Assembly (NCBI GenBank): GCA_964017125.1
Contig: OZ024916.1
Span: forward strand, 1,723,303 to 1,787,302
Reading direction: 5' to 3'
Length of the DNA: 64,000 nt
From: Flabesymbios commensalis
Taxonomy: Eukaryota > Annelida > Polychaeta > Terebellida > Flabelligeridae
Notes under the pieces: generated by a model
The model's input: only the letters and a program-made list of their open reading frames with translations
Told to the model about the DNA's origin: nothing
Databases searched by the model: none
In this document: piece after piece, positions 10,551-21,581 of the stretch
Layout: every line of letters begins with the position of its first letter
How positions within the stretch are numbered: the first letter of the stretch is position 1
Program-made: the position numbers and the translations under genes

Positions 10551-10600
10551 TCGATTGCTGCGCCAACGTTCGAGACGTTGGCGCAGCACTGAAACAGTGG
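10551..10600. repeat. Family A palindrome
   Basis: ATTGCTGCGCCAACGTTCGA pairs with GACGTTGGCGCAGCAC. It is closest to the copy at 10309, sharing the GCGC variant and the trailing TATAAAATAAC. Confidence 0.8.
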
Positions 10601-11030
10601 TCTATAAAATAACAAGTATATAACCTATAAATATATGTTAACTCTGTTGAACTTACAAGGTAAACATGTTCATTGAATTTCATTTCCTTGATCTGGATTG
10701 CATTGTATTGAACATAATAACTCAAACCTCTTAATCAACTATTACTATCATAATTATATTGAATTAAATGGCATGACTATGAAAAACCTATGAGAACCAT
10801 TTTCATTTATAATGCCAAGTGTTATATGATATATTTATCTAATATTAGCTTTACATGAACGTTTGGCCAACGTAAGTGTCCACTGTGCGTCTTAAAGGTC
10901 ACACAGAAAACATTTGTGTGCCCTAGTCTAATCCTCCAATCATATAATACTAATCATCCCAGTGTCACTGACTATATACAGTAAAGGGAGTCACTGTTAT
11001 CTTCATTTAGACGAGACATTCAGCAAATTT
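10601..11030. other. No gene seen
   Basis: AT-rich unique sequence. Confidence 0.3.
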
Positions 11031-11085
11031 TGTTTTAAAGTTGGGCCATCTTCGTAGACGGTGGGCCAACATTAAAAAAACATTG
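11031..11085. repeat. Family A palindrome
   Basis: TGTTTTAAAGTTGGGCCATC pairs with GGTGGGCCAACATTAAAAAAACA, apex TC-GTA-GA. Confidence 0.85.
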
Positions 11086-11166
11086 CTTTAATGTATTATC
11101 TTTGCTGTGGTGTCTCTCCACGGTCAAAACACAACTGTTCACTAAACAATCAGCTACACGTTTCTT

Positions 11167-11405
11167 TACACTTACAGCGCGGGTATCGACTTTAGTCGTC
11201 AAAATGTGACGTCTGTAGACGTCAGATTCTGTCGTCTAAAGTCGATCCCCGCACTGTAAGAGTAAACATATATCTAATGGTCGTAGACTCATAACATATG
11301 TAATAAAATGAATCGGAAAGATCTAGGACATTTATGATGCTTTCAAGTTGAAAAAACCCTTTGGTCTCCAAGGTTTCCATAAAAAATTCAGCGCTTTAAG
11401 GGCTT
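11167..11405 (+). repeat. Family B MITE
   Basis: ACTTACAGCGCGGGTATCGA at left, central GACGTCTGTAGACGTC palindrome, body CTAATGGTCGTAGACTCATA, right end AGCGCTTTAAGGG. The terminal TTAA copies are degraded. Confidence 0.85.
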
Positions 11406-12206
11406 AGATCGATATTGTAACTCTCATGATCACATCGATGGCGGTGACGTCATGATATTGCCTTACTGTGCAAAAAAAATCGCTAAACTCAATATAACAA
11501 CAACGTCTCAACAATAAACCATTTTAGGTGAACAATACACTTTTTCTAAGCAACAGAGTGCTGTAAGTAACACCATCTAATGGTTACCATGGTAACGCCT
11601 GTTGTGTGATGATCACAAGCGGTCACGAGGTCCCACTCTAAATAACAGGGCCTCTGGTGTCAACTCCAGGAATTAAACGCGCTTAGCGCCGTTTTGGGGT
11701 ATCATGTAGTTGTCCACACGCCCACTAGATGTCGCTCGCACAAACCCTTTAATTGAAGTATTAATTTCTACCGTATTCATACTTTTAACCGTCTAAACGC
11801 CCAGCTAAAATCTAACACTTTAAGCGCCAACGTTAGTGTATAAAAGTGCTATCTTCACAAATCAAATTTAGATACTTATTTTTGGTATACTGTATGTCTA
11901 TAGCCATAATTTCGTTAACCTACACCTATCATGATGTTTTTCCTACCAGAAATTGTTATTTATCAATAACAAGATCTTCTCAACAATTTCTGAAAGTAGG
12001 GTATTTTCCTGTTTATTTTCACATTTAGGTGAAAGAAATAGTTAATGATTTACTTATACCTGTAGATTCAGGTAAATTTATCATTTGAATGAGTCAACCT
12101 AGCATTTTTCCATAGCCTGTTGATTGCTGGTTACCAGCATACAAAAAACACGGCGTTTGGTACACTGGTCAACACTGACGCTAACACATGTGGTGGCGCC
12201 GAACCA
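11406..12206. other. No gene seen
   Basis: Unique-looking DNA with short open frames but no domain. Nothing supports an exon. Confidence 0.35.
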
Positions 12207-12233
12207 AGGAGGTTATACTGTATATAACCTCCT
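12207..12233. repeat. Short hairpin
   Basis: Perfect 11-bp arms AGGAGGTTATA/TATAACCTCCT around a short spacer. Not matched elsewhere in the window. Confidence 0.6.
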
Positions 12234-12251
12234 AGGTCGAACTCGTCCAGT

Positions 12252-12646
12252 TTCACGGCGGGGTGCTGTTATTGAGGGTCATATTATGATTCAGCAACAG
12301 AACAGCAAGTATACGCTTCATATACATTACTCAATTCCATGCACGAAGAAAAGTAATTTCATGTGGAGAGAAGATAGTGTGCGCAGATAAAAGTCTATAT
12401 TTAAAGCGTGTAAAATGTGTGAGGGGTGAGGGGTGGAATAAAGCGATTTGAACGCAGGGTGTTTTAACAGATTGTGGGGTGTTACCATTGAGGGTCACCC
12501 CAACAAACACAAGACTTTGAACCAATGTGGGTCAATGTTGGCCCACCGTCTACGACGGTGGGCCAACATTAACCCACATTGGTTCTACATTAATTATTTT
12601 CTGTGATAGTGTTTTAGCAGACTGCGGGGTGGTGCCATTGAGGTTA
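12252..12646. repeat. Three dispersed direct repeats around a family A palindrome
   Basis: Blocks at 12252-12286, 12459-12496 and 12610-12646 share GGGGTG followed by CCATTGAGGGTCA-like sequence; the last two also share TGTTTTAACAGATTG / TGTTTTAGCAGACTG. The latter two bracket the family A element. Confidence 0.65.
12520..12584. repeat. Family A palindrome, nearly perfect
   Basis: AACCAATGTGGGTCAATGTT and its complement AACATTAACCCACATTGGTT enclose GGCCCACCGTC-TAC-GACGGTGGGCC. The apex is GTA on the other strand. The outer CAACAAACACAAGA at 12500 is the family's outer end. Confidence 0.92.
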
Positions 12647-12939
12647 GACATGCCCCGCCACACAATACCTGCCCCTCCCGGACCCCTCCCCGGGGAGACC
12701 CGCTTTGTCACCCAGCGCCAGGCTGATTTGAGAGCGCGACCAAGAGCGAGAAATTAATGGACTAGATTAAATTACATTATCTCCCTGTAATGTCCCCCGC
12801 TCTTAGTCTCTGACAAACGGTGACTGTCACAACATTACACTCGGTATGCAGACTTGAAAAGAACAAAACTGGGTCTAGAAAATACACTTTATTGTAAGCC
12901 ATGTAAATAACTTTGTATATAAAATCTGACTATTTCTTA
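12647..12939. other. GC-rich patch, no gene
   Basis: 12650-12760 is unusually GC-rich (CCCCTCCCGGACCCCTCCCC) for the region, and carries a 76-codon frame without a recognisable domain. It could be a conserved non-coding block. Confidence 0.3.
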
Positions 12940-13141
12940 GCCTTTAAAGCGCTGAGATATTTGTGTACAGCCATAGAGAACAAAGGGTTTTTTCAATTGT
13001 AAATCATAATATATGTCTCAGTTATATCTTTCTGCTTTATTTGAATACCTATGTTATTGGTTTATCACTAGAAATATCTACATTTTTTGTATTACACTTC
13101 AAAATCTGACGTATAAAGATAGTCCCCGCGCTGGAAGGGTT
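12940..13141 (-). repeat. Family B MITE
   Basis: CCTTTAAAGCGCTGAGATAT at left, body TTTGAATACCTATGTTATTG, right end CCCCGCGCTGGAAGGG. Its palindrome arm is shortened to CAAAATCTGACGTATAAAG. Confidence 0.8.
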
Positions 13142-13567
13142 GGTTAACTTAGCGGATAAAAGGTTAATATTTGCTTCTAATCAATATCAGAAAAAAACTA
13201 AATAAGCGGGTGAGACGCAGAAGTTTTTTCTTCCTTTTGTTTTAATTCGAATGAATCTCGACACACAGTGTTTGTCGATGTTCATTTGAAAACTTTTCAG
13301 AAAGTGATGTATGTGTGTCACAGCACATTCTAAAACGTTTTTAGTTTCCTCGCCTTAGCGGAGTAATCCTTCACCGTCAGGTGTCAGTTTGAATCACCGG
13401 AAGCTGGTCTCAATGTACGAAATAACTAGATATTGATAGGAAGTGGAAATGGCCAGTATGGTGTAGTATCACACATAGCCCGCAGGTATCAAAACCTTAT
13501 CCCGTATACAAAAATAAACTGTCCCATTTTATTTCTTCCGAGATCTTATAACGTTTTATTTAGCATC
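13142..13567. other. No gene seen
   Basis: Unique-looking sequence; a 71-codon frame at 13433 has no domain. Confidence 0.3.
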
Positions 13568-13670
13568 TTAACCCTTTCAAACCTGGATTTGCCATCTTCA
13601 TCCGCTACAAGCCGCGAATTGCTTTCGCAATTCTCGATTTGTGGTTGATGGAGATGACTTGAAGTGGGTG
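13568..13670 (-). repeat. Family F MITE fragment
   Basis: TTAA-CCCTTTCAAACCTGG, then CATCCGCTACAAGCCGCGAA, apex GCTTTCGC at 13621-13628. This reads GCGAAAGC on the other strand, identical to a known ultrastable DNA minihairpin sequence. Confidence 0.8.
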
Positions 13671-13734
13671 GAATTGAAATAGAGCTATTGCTATTATTTA
13701 AATAGTTCCATGATTTTTTTTCTAAATCCCCTAG

Positions 13735-13797
13735 GTGTGGGAAAAACTATTTTGTCTCCATGGTTTATACAGAAAGATTTCAGCATTTTAAGAGTTA
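13735..13797 (+). repeat. Family B right-end fragment
   Basis: TTGTCTCCATGGTTTATACA, then TTTCAGCATTTTAAGAG-TTAA matches the family B right end only. Confidence 0.7.
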
Positions 13798-14164
13798 AAA
13801 CCGGAATTACTATCCCAATTTTTAGCTGCAGATGAATTAAATGACTCTTAATAAAATAGGGCCTTTTGGAATATGGAAATATAGGATTAATTGCCAATGT
13901 AAAATTTATTGTATATATTTTCAACAGGAGAAAATCTTTCATAAATGGATGAACACCCTTGTGGTAATCTTACTTTTTTCAGGCTATTTGTCAATGAGAT
14001 ATAAAAATATATTGAATCACCCTGTGTGATATTTTATTAATGCTGGATAAATCTACGTCATTGTCATTTTGTATATATTACAAACTAATACAGATCCTGA
14101 TCATTGTTTTGAAAATGGCGGTACGTATTTGTTACTTTCGTTCCTTTAAAATTTACTTTGTATG
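13798..14164. other. No gene seen
   Basis: AT-rich; open frames here lack domains. Confidence 0.3.
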
Positions 14165-14220
14165 TCGTTCTCTACCGCGAGCCACAACTCCAAGTGGGTT
14201 AAAAATTACGTTTACCTGTA
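14165..14220 (-). repeat. Family D fragment
   Basis: TCTCTACCGCGAGCCACAAC, then TCCAAGTGGGTTAAAAATT; half of the D hairpin. Confidence 0.6.
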
Positions 14221-14329
14221 CAATTTATGGCGAAACTAACGCCATTCCATTTCTCCTTCAAATGATCTTGTTTCAAAGTCAAATAAAAGTGGTAATAACG
14301 GCTAGAGAATAGATTATCACTTTAGCTTC

Positions 14330-14520
14330 TAACACTCTCACTGAGGTGATCGACTTTAGATTATGACGTCAAAAATGCCACACTGACAGAATTAAAAAAA
14401 AAATTGATGGTCGTAGATCCATAGCAAAGGTATTCAAATAAAACAGAAATGCAAATTGAAAAAAAGCTGTGGTCTCCCTGGTTTATAAAAAATATTCAGC
14501 TTTGTAAGGATTGGAGGTTA
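14330..14520 (+). repeat. Family B MITE, eroded
   Basis: CTCTCACTGAGGTGATCGAC at left, body TTGATGGTCGTAGATCCATA, right end ATTCAGCTTTGTAAGG. The palindrome is reduced to one GACGTC. Confidence 0.75.
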
Positions 14521-14583
14521 AATAAAAAGGATAAAACGAATATGTAAACGCGATTACCGGTGTAATATTGATAGGGCTTATAC

Positions 14584-14670
14584 CAATGTTGTTCTAACGT
14601 TGGCCCACTGTCTTCGACGCTGGCCCAACATTACCACAACATTGTGTCAATGTCTTCTGTTTTCTGGAAT
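14584..14670. repeat. Family A palindrome
   Basis: CAATGTTGTTCTAACGTTGG pairs with CCAACATTACCACAACATTG; apex GTC-TTC-GAC (GAA on the other strand). The trailing TTCTGTTTTCTGG is the outer end. Confidence 0.88.
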
Positions 14671-15369
14671 TGAAAAACCCTTGTCAATGTCATTATACTG
14701 CAAAAAGTTCAAGAACTCTTTGAGCTCAGGTGATGTCATTCCTTTAATTTTTTTTTTTAGATAAATGTTGACACCACTGTACCTCAATTATGATTTGGGA
14801 TGTTTTTTGTGTATGTCAACGCCCTAAGACCTAATGGGTGGTTAACATGGTGATTACTACTAAGCGAGCATGTAACCTGATAATGATACTTTGAGCTCCA
14901 CAACCTAATAAAGAATAGATTAATTGCAAGCAAATCCAACATTTTTTATTTTCTTATGATATTTTTTACACTTCCATGTATTTGTTTTCAGTGAACTTAT
15001 TATTATTCCAGCTATTTTTTCAAGTCAAATATTTAAACTCTTTCTGCAATTCAGCTTCACTTTTTTGTTTATTCAAGCTGGAGCTGCTGACGAGACAACC
15101 AACTTTAATTGGATGAAAAAGAAACATAAAAAATAGTAATTTAAAAATGGTGTATATTTTGAAATCTACACATTTCATAAATGTATTTCAATATTTTTTG
15201 TGAAAACATACATCGTGTGCGTTACATCTTTTTAGCGCCGCTCGCACAGAAAGGGTTCAGGGTGAATTGGAGACTGTAGAGACAGGAAATTAGACAAGTT
15301 AACTGGAAGCTGGATAAATGATGATGTACCCCACTGAGCAAATGGAAGGCTTCCCCCCGCCCTGTGATA
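14671..15369. other. No gene seen
   Basis: AT-rich. 15065-15115 (CAAGCTGGAGCTGCTGACGA, then ACTTTAATTGGATG) is a faint D/E-type hairpin relic. Confidence 0.35.
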
Positions 15370-15448
15370 CATTGACCCAATGTTGTTTTGATGTTGGCCC
15401 GACGTCGAAGACGGGGGGCCAACATCAAAACAACATTGACTCAATGTC
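15370..15448. repeat. Family A palindrome, nearly perfect
   Basis: ACATTGACCCAATGTTGTTT and its complement enclose GATGTTGGCCCGACGTC-GAA-GACGGGGGGCCAACATC. It is followed by the outer end CTTGTGTTTGCTGG. Both sides carry AATGGAAGGCTTCCCCCC-like sequence (15343 and 15464). Confidence 0.92.
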
Positions 15449-15464
15449 TTGTGTTTGCTGGTGA

Positions 15465-16180
15465 ATGGAAGGCTCCCCCCCCCTTCTTGTGAAGTGGGTC
15501 TATTAAACTCCAATACTGTGCTGTCATGTAGACAGGTAGACACACGAACCCGGTGTGCATATCACACTATTAAACTGTATACAAACAAGTCAAACAAGCT
15601 GAATGTAACGACACCAAACAATGTGAACATGGAGCTGTGACAGAAATGGGCCACTATTGGGAAGACAAGTCTGCATGCCAATCTCAAAGTACCAGGTATT
15701 TCAACGTATTTTTAAACAAAAATATTTTCATAGGTACGTAAAATACACAAATATATACGTTGTTAAAAGTAAATTGTTAGAGATAAATCGATTCATATAC
15801 TCATGAAAAGCTTAATATATATATTGATACATAGATATAATATATGAACAAATGAAAACATATATAGTTTAATCACTAATTAAATTCAAATCTGATGCAA
15901 TTGGTCGCTTAAGCATTTCCCACCTAGATGACCTCAAGAACATGAAACATTTTTTTACATTTTAAAAGATGTTTCTAACAATCGTTGCTTCCACTTACAT
16001 CACATCTGCTCTGTTAACAACGGGAATTTCTTCTGATCTATACTGGTTGAAAATACGAATTGCTGCAAATTTACCTACCTCAACGTAAATGACTTAAGTC
16101 TATATACAGAAGAGTACCATGTGTTTTAGCGAACGTGGTACTTTCAAGGTTCAATGTGTAATCTAGGACTATAGGGATGG
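15465..16180. other. No gene seen
   Basis: Unique-looking AT-rich DNA. 16094-16150 (AGAAGAGTACCATGTG, then AGCGAACGTGGTA) is a diverged third copy of the spacer found inside the adjacent array. Confidence 0.4.
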
Positions 16181-17510
16181 ATCCATATACACAAGAGTAC
16201 CATGTGCTATATAATAGCGAACATGGTATTTAGATGGATAGATGGATAGATGGATGAATGGATGGATAAATGAATGAAGGGGTGCATGATTGGATGGATG
16301 GATATGTGGGTGGATGGATGGATGGGTGGATGGATGGATGGATGGATGAATGGTTGGATGGATGAATGGATGAATGGATGGATGGATGGATGAATGAATG
16401 GGTGGGTGGATGGATGGATGGATGGATGGATAGATGAATGGATAGATGGGTGGATGGATGGATGGATGGGTGGGTGGGTGTGTGGGTAAGTGGGTGGATA
16501 GGTGGGTGAATAGACGGATGGATGGATGAATGGATGAATAGATGGATGGATGGGTGAAGGGATAGATGGATGGATGGGTGGTGGGTGGATGGATAGATGA
16601 ATGGATATGAGGATGGATGGATGGATGGATGGATGGATGGATGGATGGATGGATGGATGGATCGATGGATTGATGGATGGATGGATCGGTGGGTGGATGG
16701 ATGGGTGGGTGGATGAATGGGTGGGTGGATTGATGGGTGAATGGATGGATGGGTGGATGGATGGGTGGATGGATGGGTGGATGGATAGATGAATAGTAAA
16801 TGGATGGATGGGTGGGAGGATGGATAGATGGACGGATAGGTGGGTGGATGGATGGATAAATGGATGGATGGATCCATATACACAAGAGTACCATGTGCTA
16901 TATAATAGTGAACATGGCATTTAGATGGATAGATGGATAGATGGATGAATGGATGGATAAATGAATGAAGGGGTGCATGATTGGATGGATGGATATGTGG
17001 GTGGATGGATGGATGGATGGATGGATGAATGGTTGGATGGATGAATGAATGAATGGATGGATGGATGGATGGATGGATGGATGGATGGATGGATGAATGG
17101 ATGGGTGGATGGATGGATAGATGAATGGATAGATGGGTGGATGGATGGATGGGTGGGTGGGTGTGTGGGTAAGTGGGTGGATAGGTGGGTGAATAGACGG
17201 ATGGATGGATGAATGGATGAATAGATGGATGGATGGGTGAAGGGATAGATGAATGGATATGAGGATGGATGGATGGATGGATGGATGGATGGATGGATGG
17301 ATTGATGGATGGATGGATCGGTGGGTGGATGGATGGGTGGGTGGATGAATGGGTGGGTGGATGGATGGGTGAATGGATGGATGGGTGGATGGATGGGTGG
17401 ATGGATGGGTGGATGGATAGATGAATAGTAAATGGATGGATGGGTGGGTGGTGGATAGATGGACGGATAGGTGGGTGGATGGATGGATAAATGGATGGAT
17501 GGATGCATGG
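16181..17510. repeat. (GGAT)n array with 691-bp higher-order unit
   Basis: GGAT/GGGT/GAAT tetranucleotides interrupted by the same 53-bp unique spacer (CATATACACAAGAGTACCAT, then GAACATGG) at 16181 and 16872. The array following each spacer has the same order of variants (for example AAGGGGTGCATGATTGG), so a whole ~690-bp block was tandemly duplicated, with a deletion in copy 2. Confidence 0.9.
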
Positions 17511-19500
17511 GTGGGTGGATGGATAGATAAATGGATAGATGGATGGATGGATGGATGGGTGGATGGATGGATGGATGAATAGGTGGATATATGGATGGAT
17601 GGATGGAAGGGAGGGAGGGTGGGTGGGTGAATGGAGGATGGATAGATGAATGGATGAATGTGTGGATGGAGGATGGATAGATGAATGGGTGGATAGATGG
17701 ATGTGTGGGTGGGTGTGTGGGTGGGTGGATGGGTTGGTGGATGTATGGATGGGTGGGTAGATGGATAGATAGATAAATGAATGGATGGATAAATTGATGG
17801 GTGGATGGATGGATGAAAAGATGGATGGAGGGATGAATGGATGGATGGATGGATGGATGGATAGGAGGGTGGGCGGATGGATGGATGGATGGATAGATGA
17901 ATTTATGGATGGATCGATGGGTCGAATGGATGGATGAATGGATGGGTGGATGAATGGATGTATGTATGAATGAATGAATGAAGGGGTGGATAGGTGGATG
18001 GATGGATGGATGGATGGATGGATGGATGAATGGATGAATGGATGGATCGATGGGTCGAATGGATGAATGGATAGTTCGATGGATTGAATGGATGGATGGA
18101 TGGATGGATTGATGGATGGATGGATGGATGGATGGATGGAGAGGTGGATGAATGGGTGGATGGATGGTTGAAGAGATGGATATATGGATGGGTGGATGAA
18201 TGAATCGATCGATGGGTTGAATGAATGGATGAATGGATGGGTCGATGGATTGAATAGATAAAAGGATGGATAGATGGATGGATGGATGGATGGATGGATG
18301 GATGGATGGATGGATGGGTCGATGGATGGATGGATGGATGGATGGGTGGGTGGATGGATCGATGGAGGGATGGGTGGATGGATGGATGGATGGATGAATG
18401 AATGAATGAATGAATGGATGGATGGATGGATGGATGGATGGATGGATGGATGGATGGGTCGATGGATGGATGGATGGATGGATGGATGGGTCGATGGATT
18501 GAATAGACGAACGGATGAATAGATGGATGGATGGATGGATGGATGGATGGATGGATGGATGGATGGATGGATGGATGGATGGATGGGTCGATGGATTGAT
18601 GGATGGATGGATGGATGAATGAATGGATGGATGAATAAATTAATGGATGGATGGATGGATGGATGGATGGATGGATGGATGGATGGATGGATGGATGGAT
18701 GGATGGGTCGATAGATTGAATAGATGAACGGATGAATAGATGGATGGATGGATGGATGGATGGATGGAAGGATGGATGGATGGATGGATGGATGGATGGA
18801 TAGATGGATGGATGGATGGATGGATGGATGGATGGATGGATGAATGGATGGATAAATAAATGGATGGATGGATGGATGGATGGATGGATGGATGGATGGA
18901 TGGATGGGTCGATGGATTGAATAGATGAACAGATGAATAGATGGATGGATGGATGGATGGATGGATGGATGGATGGATGGATGGATGGATGGATGGATGG
19001 ATAGAAGGATGGATGAATGGATGAATGGATGGAGAGGTGGATGAATTGATGTATGGATGAATGAATGAATGAAGGGGTGGATGGATGGATGGGTAGATAA
19101 ATAGATAGATAGGTGGGTGGATTGTAGTATAGGTGGTAACAGGTTGGGTGGATGAATGGGTGAATGGATGGGTGAATGGATGAATGGCTAAATAGACGGA
19201 TGTATGAATGGATTGATAGATAAATGGATGGATGGATCAATGGATAGAGAGTTAGAACTGTATGGATGAATGAATGGTTGGGTGGATCGGTAGAAGGATG
19301 AATGGATGAATATATGGATTGATGAATGGATGTGGAGATGCATGGATGAATGAATTGGTGGATGAATGAATGGATAAGTGGGTGTATGGGTGGGTGGCTG
19401 GATATAGATGGATTATTGGATGAATGGATAAATAGATGAATGGATGAATGGATCAATGGATCAATGGATGAGTGGGTGGATGGGTGGTTATATAGATGGA
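17511..19500. repeat. (GGAT)n array, main part
   Basis: About 2 kb of GGAT-type repeats with longer periodic motifs such as GGTCGATGGATTGAATAGAT recurring at about 18487, 18707 and 18907. On the minus strand it reads as an endless P/S/I/H peptide with no gene-like composition. Confidence 0.95.
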
Positions 19501-19552
19501 TGGATGGGTGGGTTTGTGTATGTGTATGTATATATGTATGTGTATGTGTGAA

Positions 19553-19595
<43 letters not shown>

Positions 19596-19674
19596 GTATA
19601 TGTATATGTATGTGTATGTGTATGTGTATGTGTATGTATATGTATATGTATGTGTATGTATGTATACGTATGTA

Positions 19675-19705
<31 letters not shown>

Positions 19706-19722
19706 GTATGTATACGTATGTA

Positions 19723-19801
<79 letters not shown>

Positions 19802-20180
19802 GTGTGTATTTGCATGTGTGTGTGTGTGTATGTGTATGTCAGTGTATATGAATATATGTATGTATATGTTCCCTACACTCTGTTATACATAGAAGACATT
19901 TGACGAAGTGATAGAGTCATTTAATGACGTATGTGTATGTATATGTATGTGTATGTATGTATATATATATTTGTGTTTATGGGCAATGGTGTATATGTAT
20001 GTATATATTCTTACACCCTGTTGTACATATAAAAGCCACTAGACAATGTATGTGTATGTGTGTATGTGTATGTATGTTTATGTATGTATGTATGTATGTG
20101 TGTATGTGTATGTATGTTTTTATATATGTGTATGGGCAATGGTGTATATGTATGTATATGTTTCCTACACCCTGTTGTAC
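19501..20180. repeat. (TATGTG)n array
   Basis: Hexanucleotide TGTATG repeats with TATATG and TATACG variants; potential alternating purine-pyrimidine (Z-prone) DNA. Confidence 0.93.
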
Positions 20181-20225
20181 ATATAGAAACCAGTTGACGA
20201 GGTGATAGAGTCATTTGATGATGTG
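19836..20225. repeat. Three copies of a ~75-bp block within the TATGTG array
   Basis: Blocks around 19840-19925, 19980-20050 and 20135-20225 share GTATATGTATGTATAT, CCTACACCCTGTTGTACATA and, in the first and last, GGTGATAGAGTCATTTGATG. They are separated by TATGTG runs. Confidence 0.8.
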
Positions 20226-20236
20226 AATCTCTGATC

Positions 20237-20465
20237 ACAGTCACAGCTTGACGCCCCCCCCCCCCCCTCCTCGCCCCGCATACAGGCCGGGGTCTGTGGC
20301 TGGCTGTGATGGAGCCGGGGTGATGTAGCACTGGGGCCGGGTGACAGCGGCTTATTAGCGGACCAGGGGGTCCGGGGTCCACGTGAGGGGGGGGGGGGAG
20401 CAGACCCAGCACAGACAAATATAGATATAGCATCCCCCTGGCCTCCTGCCCCCGCACAAACAACT
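20237..20465. other. GC-rich block with C- and G-homopolymers
   Basis: A run of about 15 C near 20253 and of about 12 G near 20387 flank GC-rich sequence (GGACCAGGGGGTCCGGGGTC). No coding potential is supported. Possibly regulatory or G-quadruplex prone. Confidence 0.45.
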
Positions 20466-20536
20466 CATTCTTAGTCTACAGAGCCTCCACACGGGGGGTA
20501 CCACAACCACATAATCACCGAGGAACGTCCCCACAC

Positions 20537-20604
20537 CAATCTCAGTGCTGATTTAATCCTGGTCCAACGTCGCAGACGGTGGCCCTACAGTAAACCAACA
20601 TTGG
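20537..20604. repeat. Family A palindrome
   Basis: CCAATCTCAGTGCTGATTTA, core GGTCCAACGTC-GCA-GACGGTGGCCC, then AAACCAACATTGG. Confidence 0.8.
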
Positions 20605-21341
20605 ATCAACCTCTAAATAACCGAAGTTTAGCAAACTGGGCAGGAACAGATCTCTTATAATGCTTCAAATTAAATTCGTCTTGATATGTGCTTTCTCGGT
20701 GCTATTTATCTTTGAGTATTCAACTGTATAGTTACTGTCATGTCAAAGTGTGGCCACCGTCCTGTTTTCGAACACGATTTCTTCGAAAAAAAAGTGTAAA
20801 AAATCGGAAACCCTAAAGTGATGAATTTGCTTCTTTGTAATACGATTATTTTAAAAGAATCGTGTGCACATAGTATACAATTTCACGATCAATCGATTGT
20901 TGTGATTTAAAAAAAAAAAGAAAAAAATACCTGACAAGTGTAAAATTTTGTGATTCACGGTTGCATCGTGTTATATGCGATTCGTGTAATAATGATTCGT
21001 GTTATAACGAATTATTACTGTATAGGAGTTTATCAGATAGGGCGTACAAAAATGAGCATAATAAAACACACGGAATAAGAACACACAATGCATATACTGT
21101 TACATAATTATTATAACGTATCACAATATGATTCTATCCTTTGAAGTTGAATATGTTGTATAATTTCATGTTTACTCATTTATATATTGCGATACCATCA
21201 CACTAATGTATATATTATAATGATCATAATATGATGTTGCTAATAGCAATGTGTTTCTATTAGTTTGTTGTGAATTTCAGGGCTATACGTCTATTGCTGA
21301 ATAAATATTAAATTATATTCAAAATCAAACTGTAATCATTT
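20605..21341. other. No gene seen
   Basis: Very AT-rich; clusters of ATTCGTG/AACACGA words but no interpretable element. Confidence 0.3.
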
Positions 21342-21560
21342 TTAACCCTTGCAGTGCGGGGACAGTCTCCAGACGTCAGATTCTGAAGTCTAAGGTCAGT
21401 CCCCGCAATCAAAAAATAAAATATTTATAATGGTCATGCACCCATAACATAGGTATTAAAATGAAGCAGAAAGAGCTAACTAAGACATTAATGATGATTT
21501 CAAATTGAATAAAAAACTTTGGTCTCCACGATTTATATACAAATAGTTCAGCGCTTTGCA
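21342..21560 (+). repeat. Family B MITE
   Basis: TTAA-CCCTTGCAGTGCGGGG at left, body ATAATGGTCATGCACCCATA, right end TTCAGCGCTTTGCAGAG merging into the K array. The palindrome is shortened to one side. Confidence 0.8.
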
Positions 21561-21581
21561 GAGCAGCATATACTTCCGAGG

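Noticed and set aside
16169-19903. ORFs up to 517 codons ([14 protein letters not shown])
   Set aside because: Translation of GGAT and TATGTG microsatellites in every frame.
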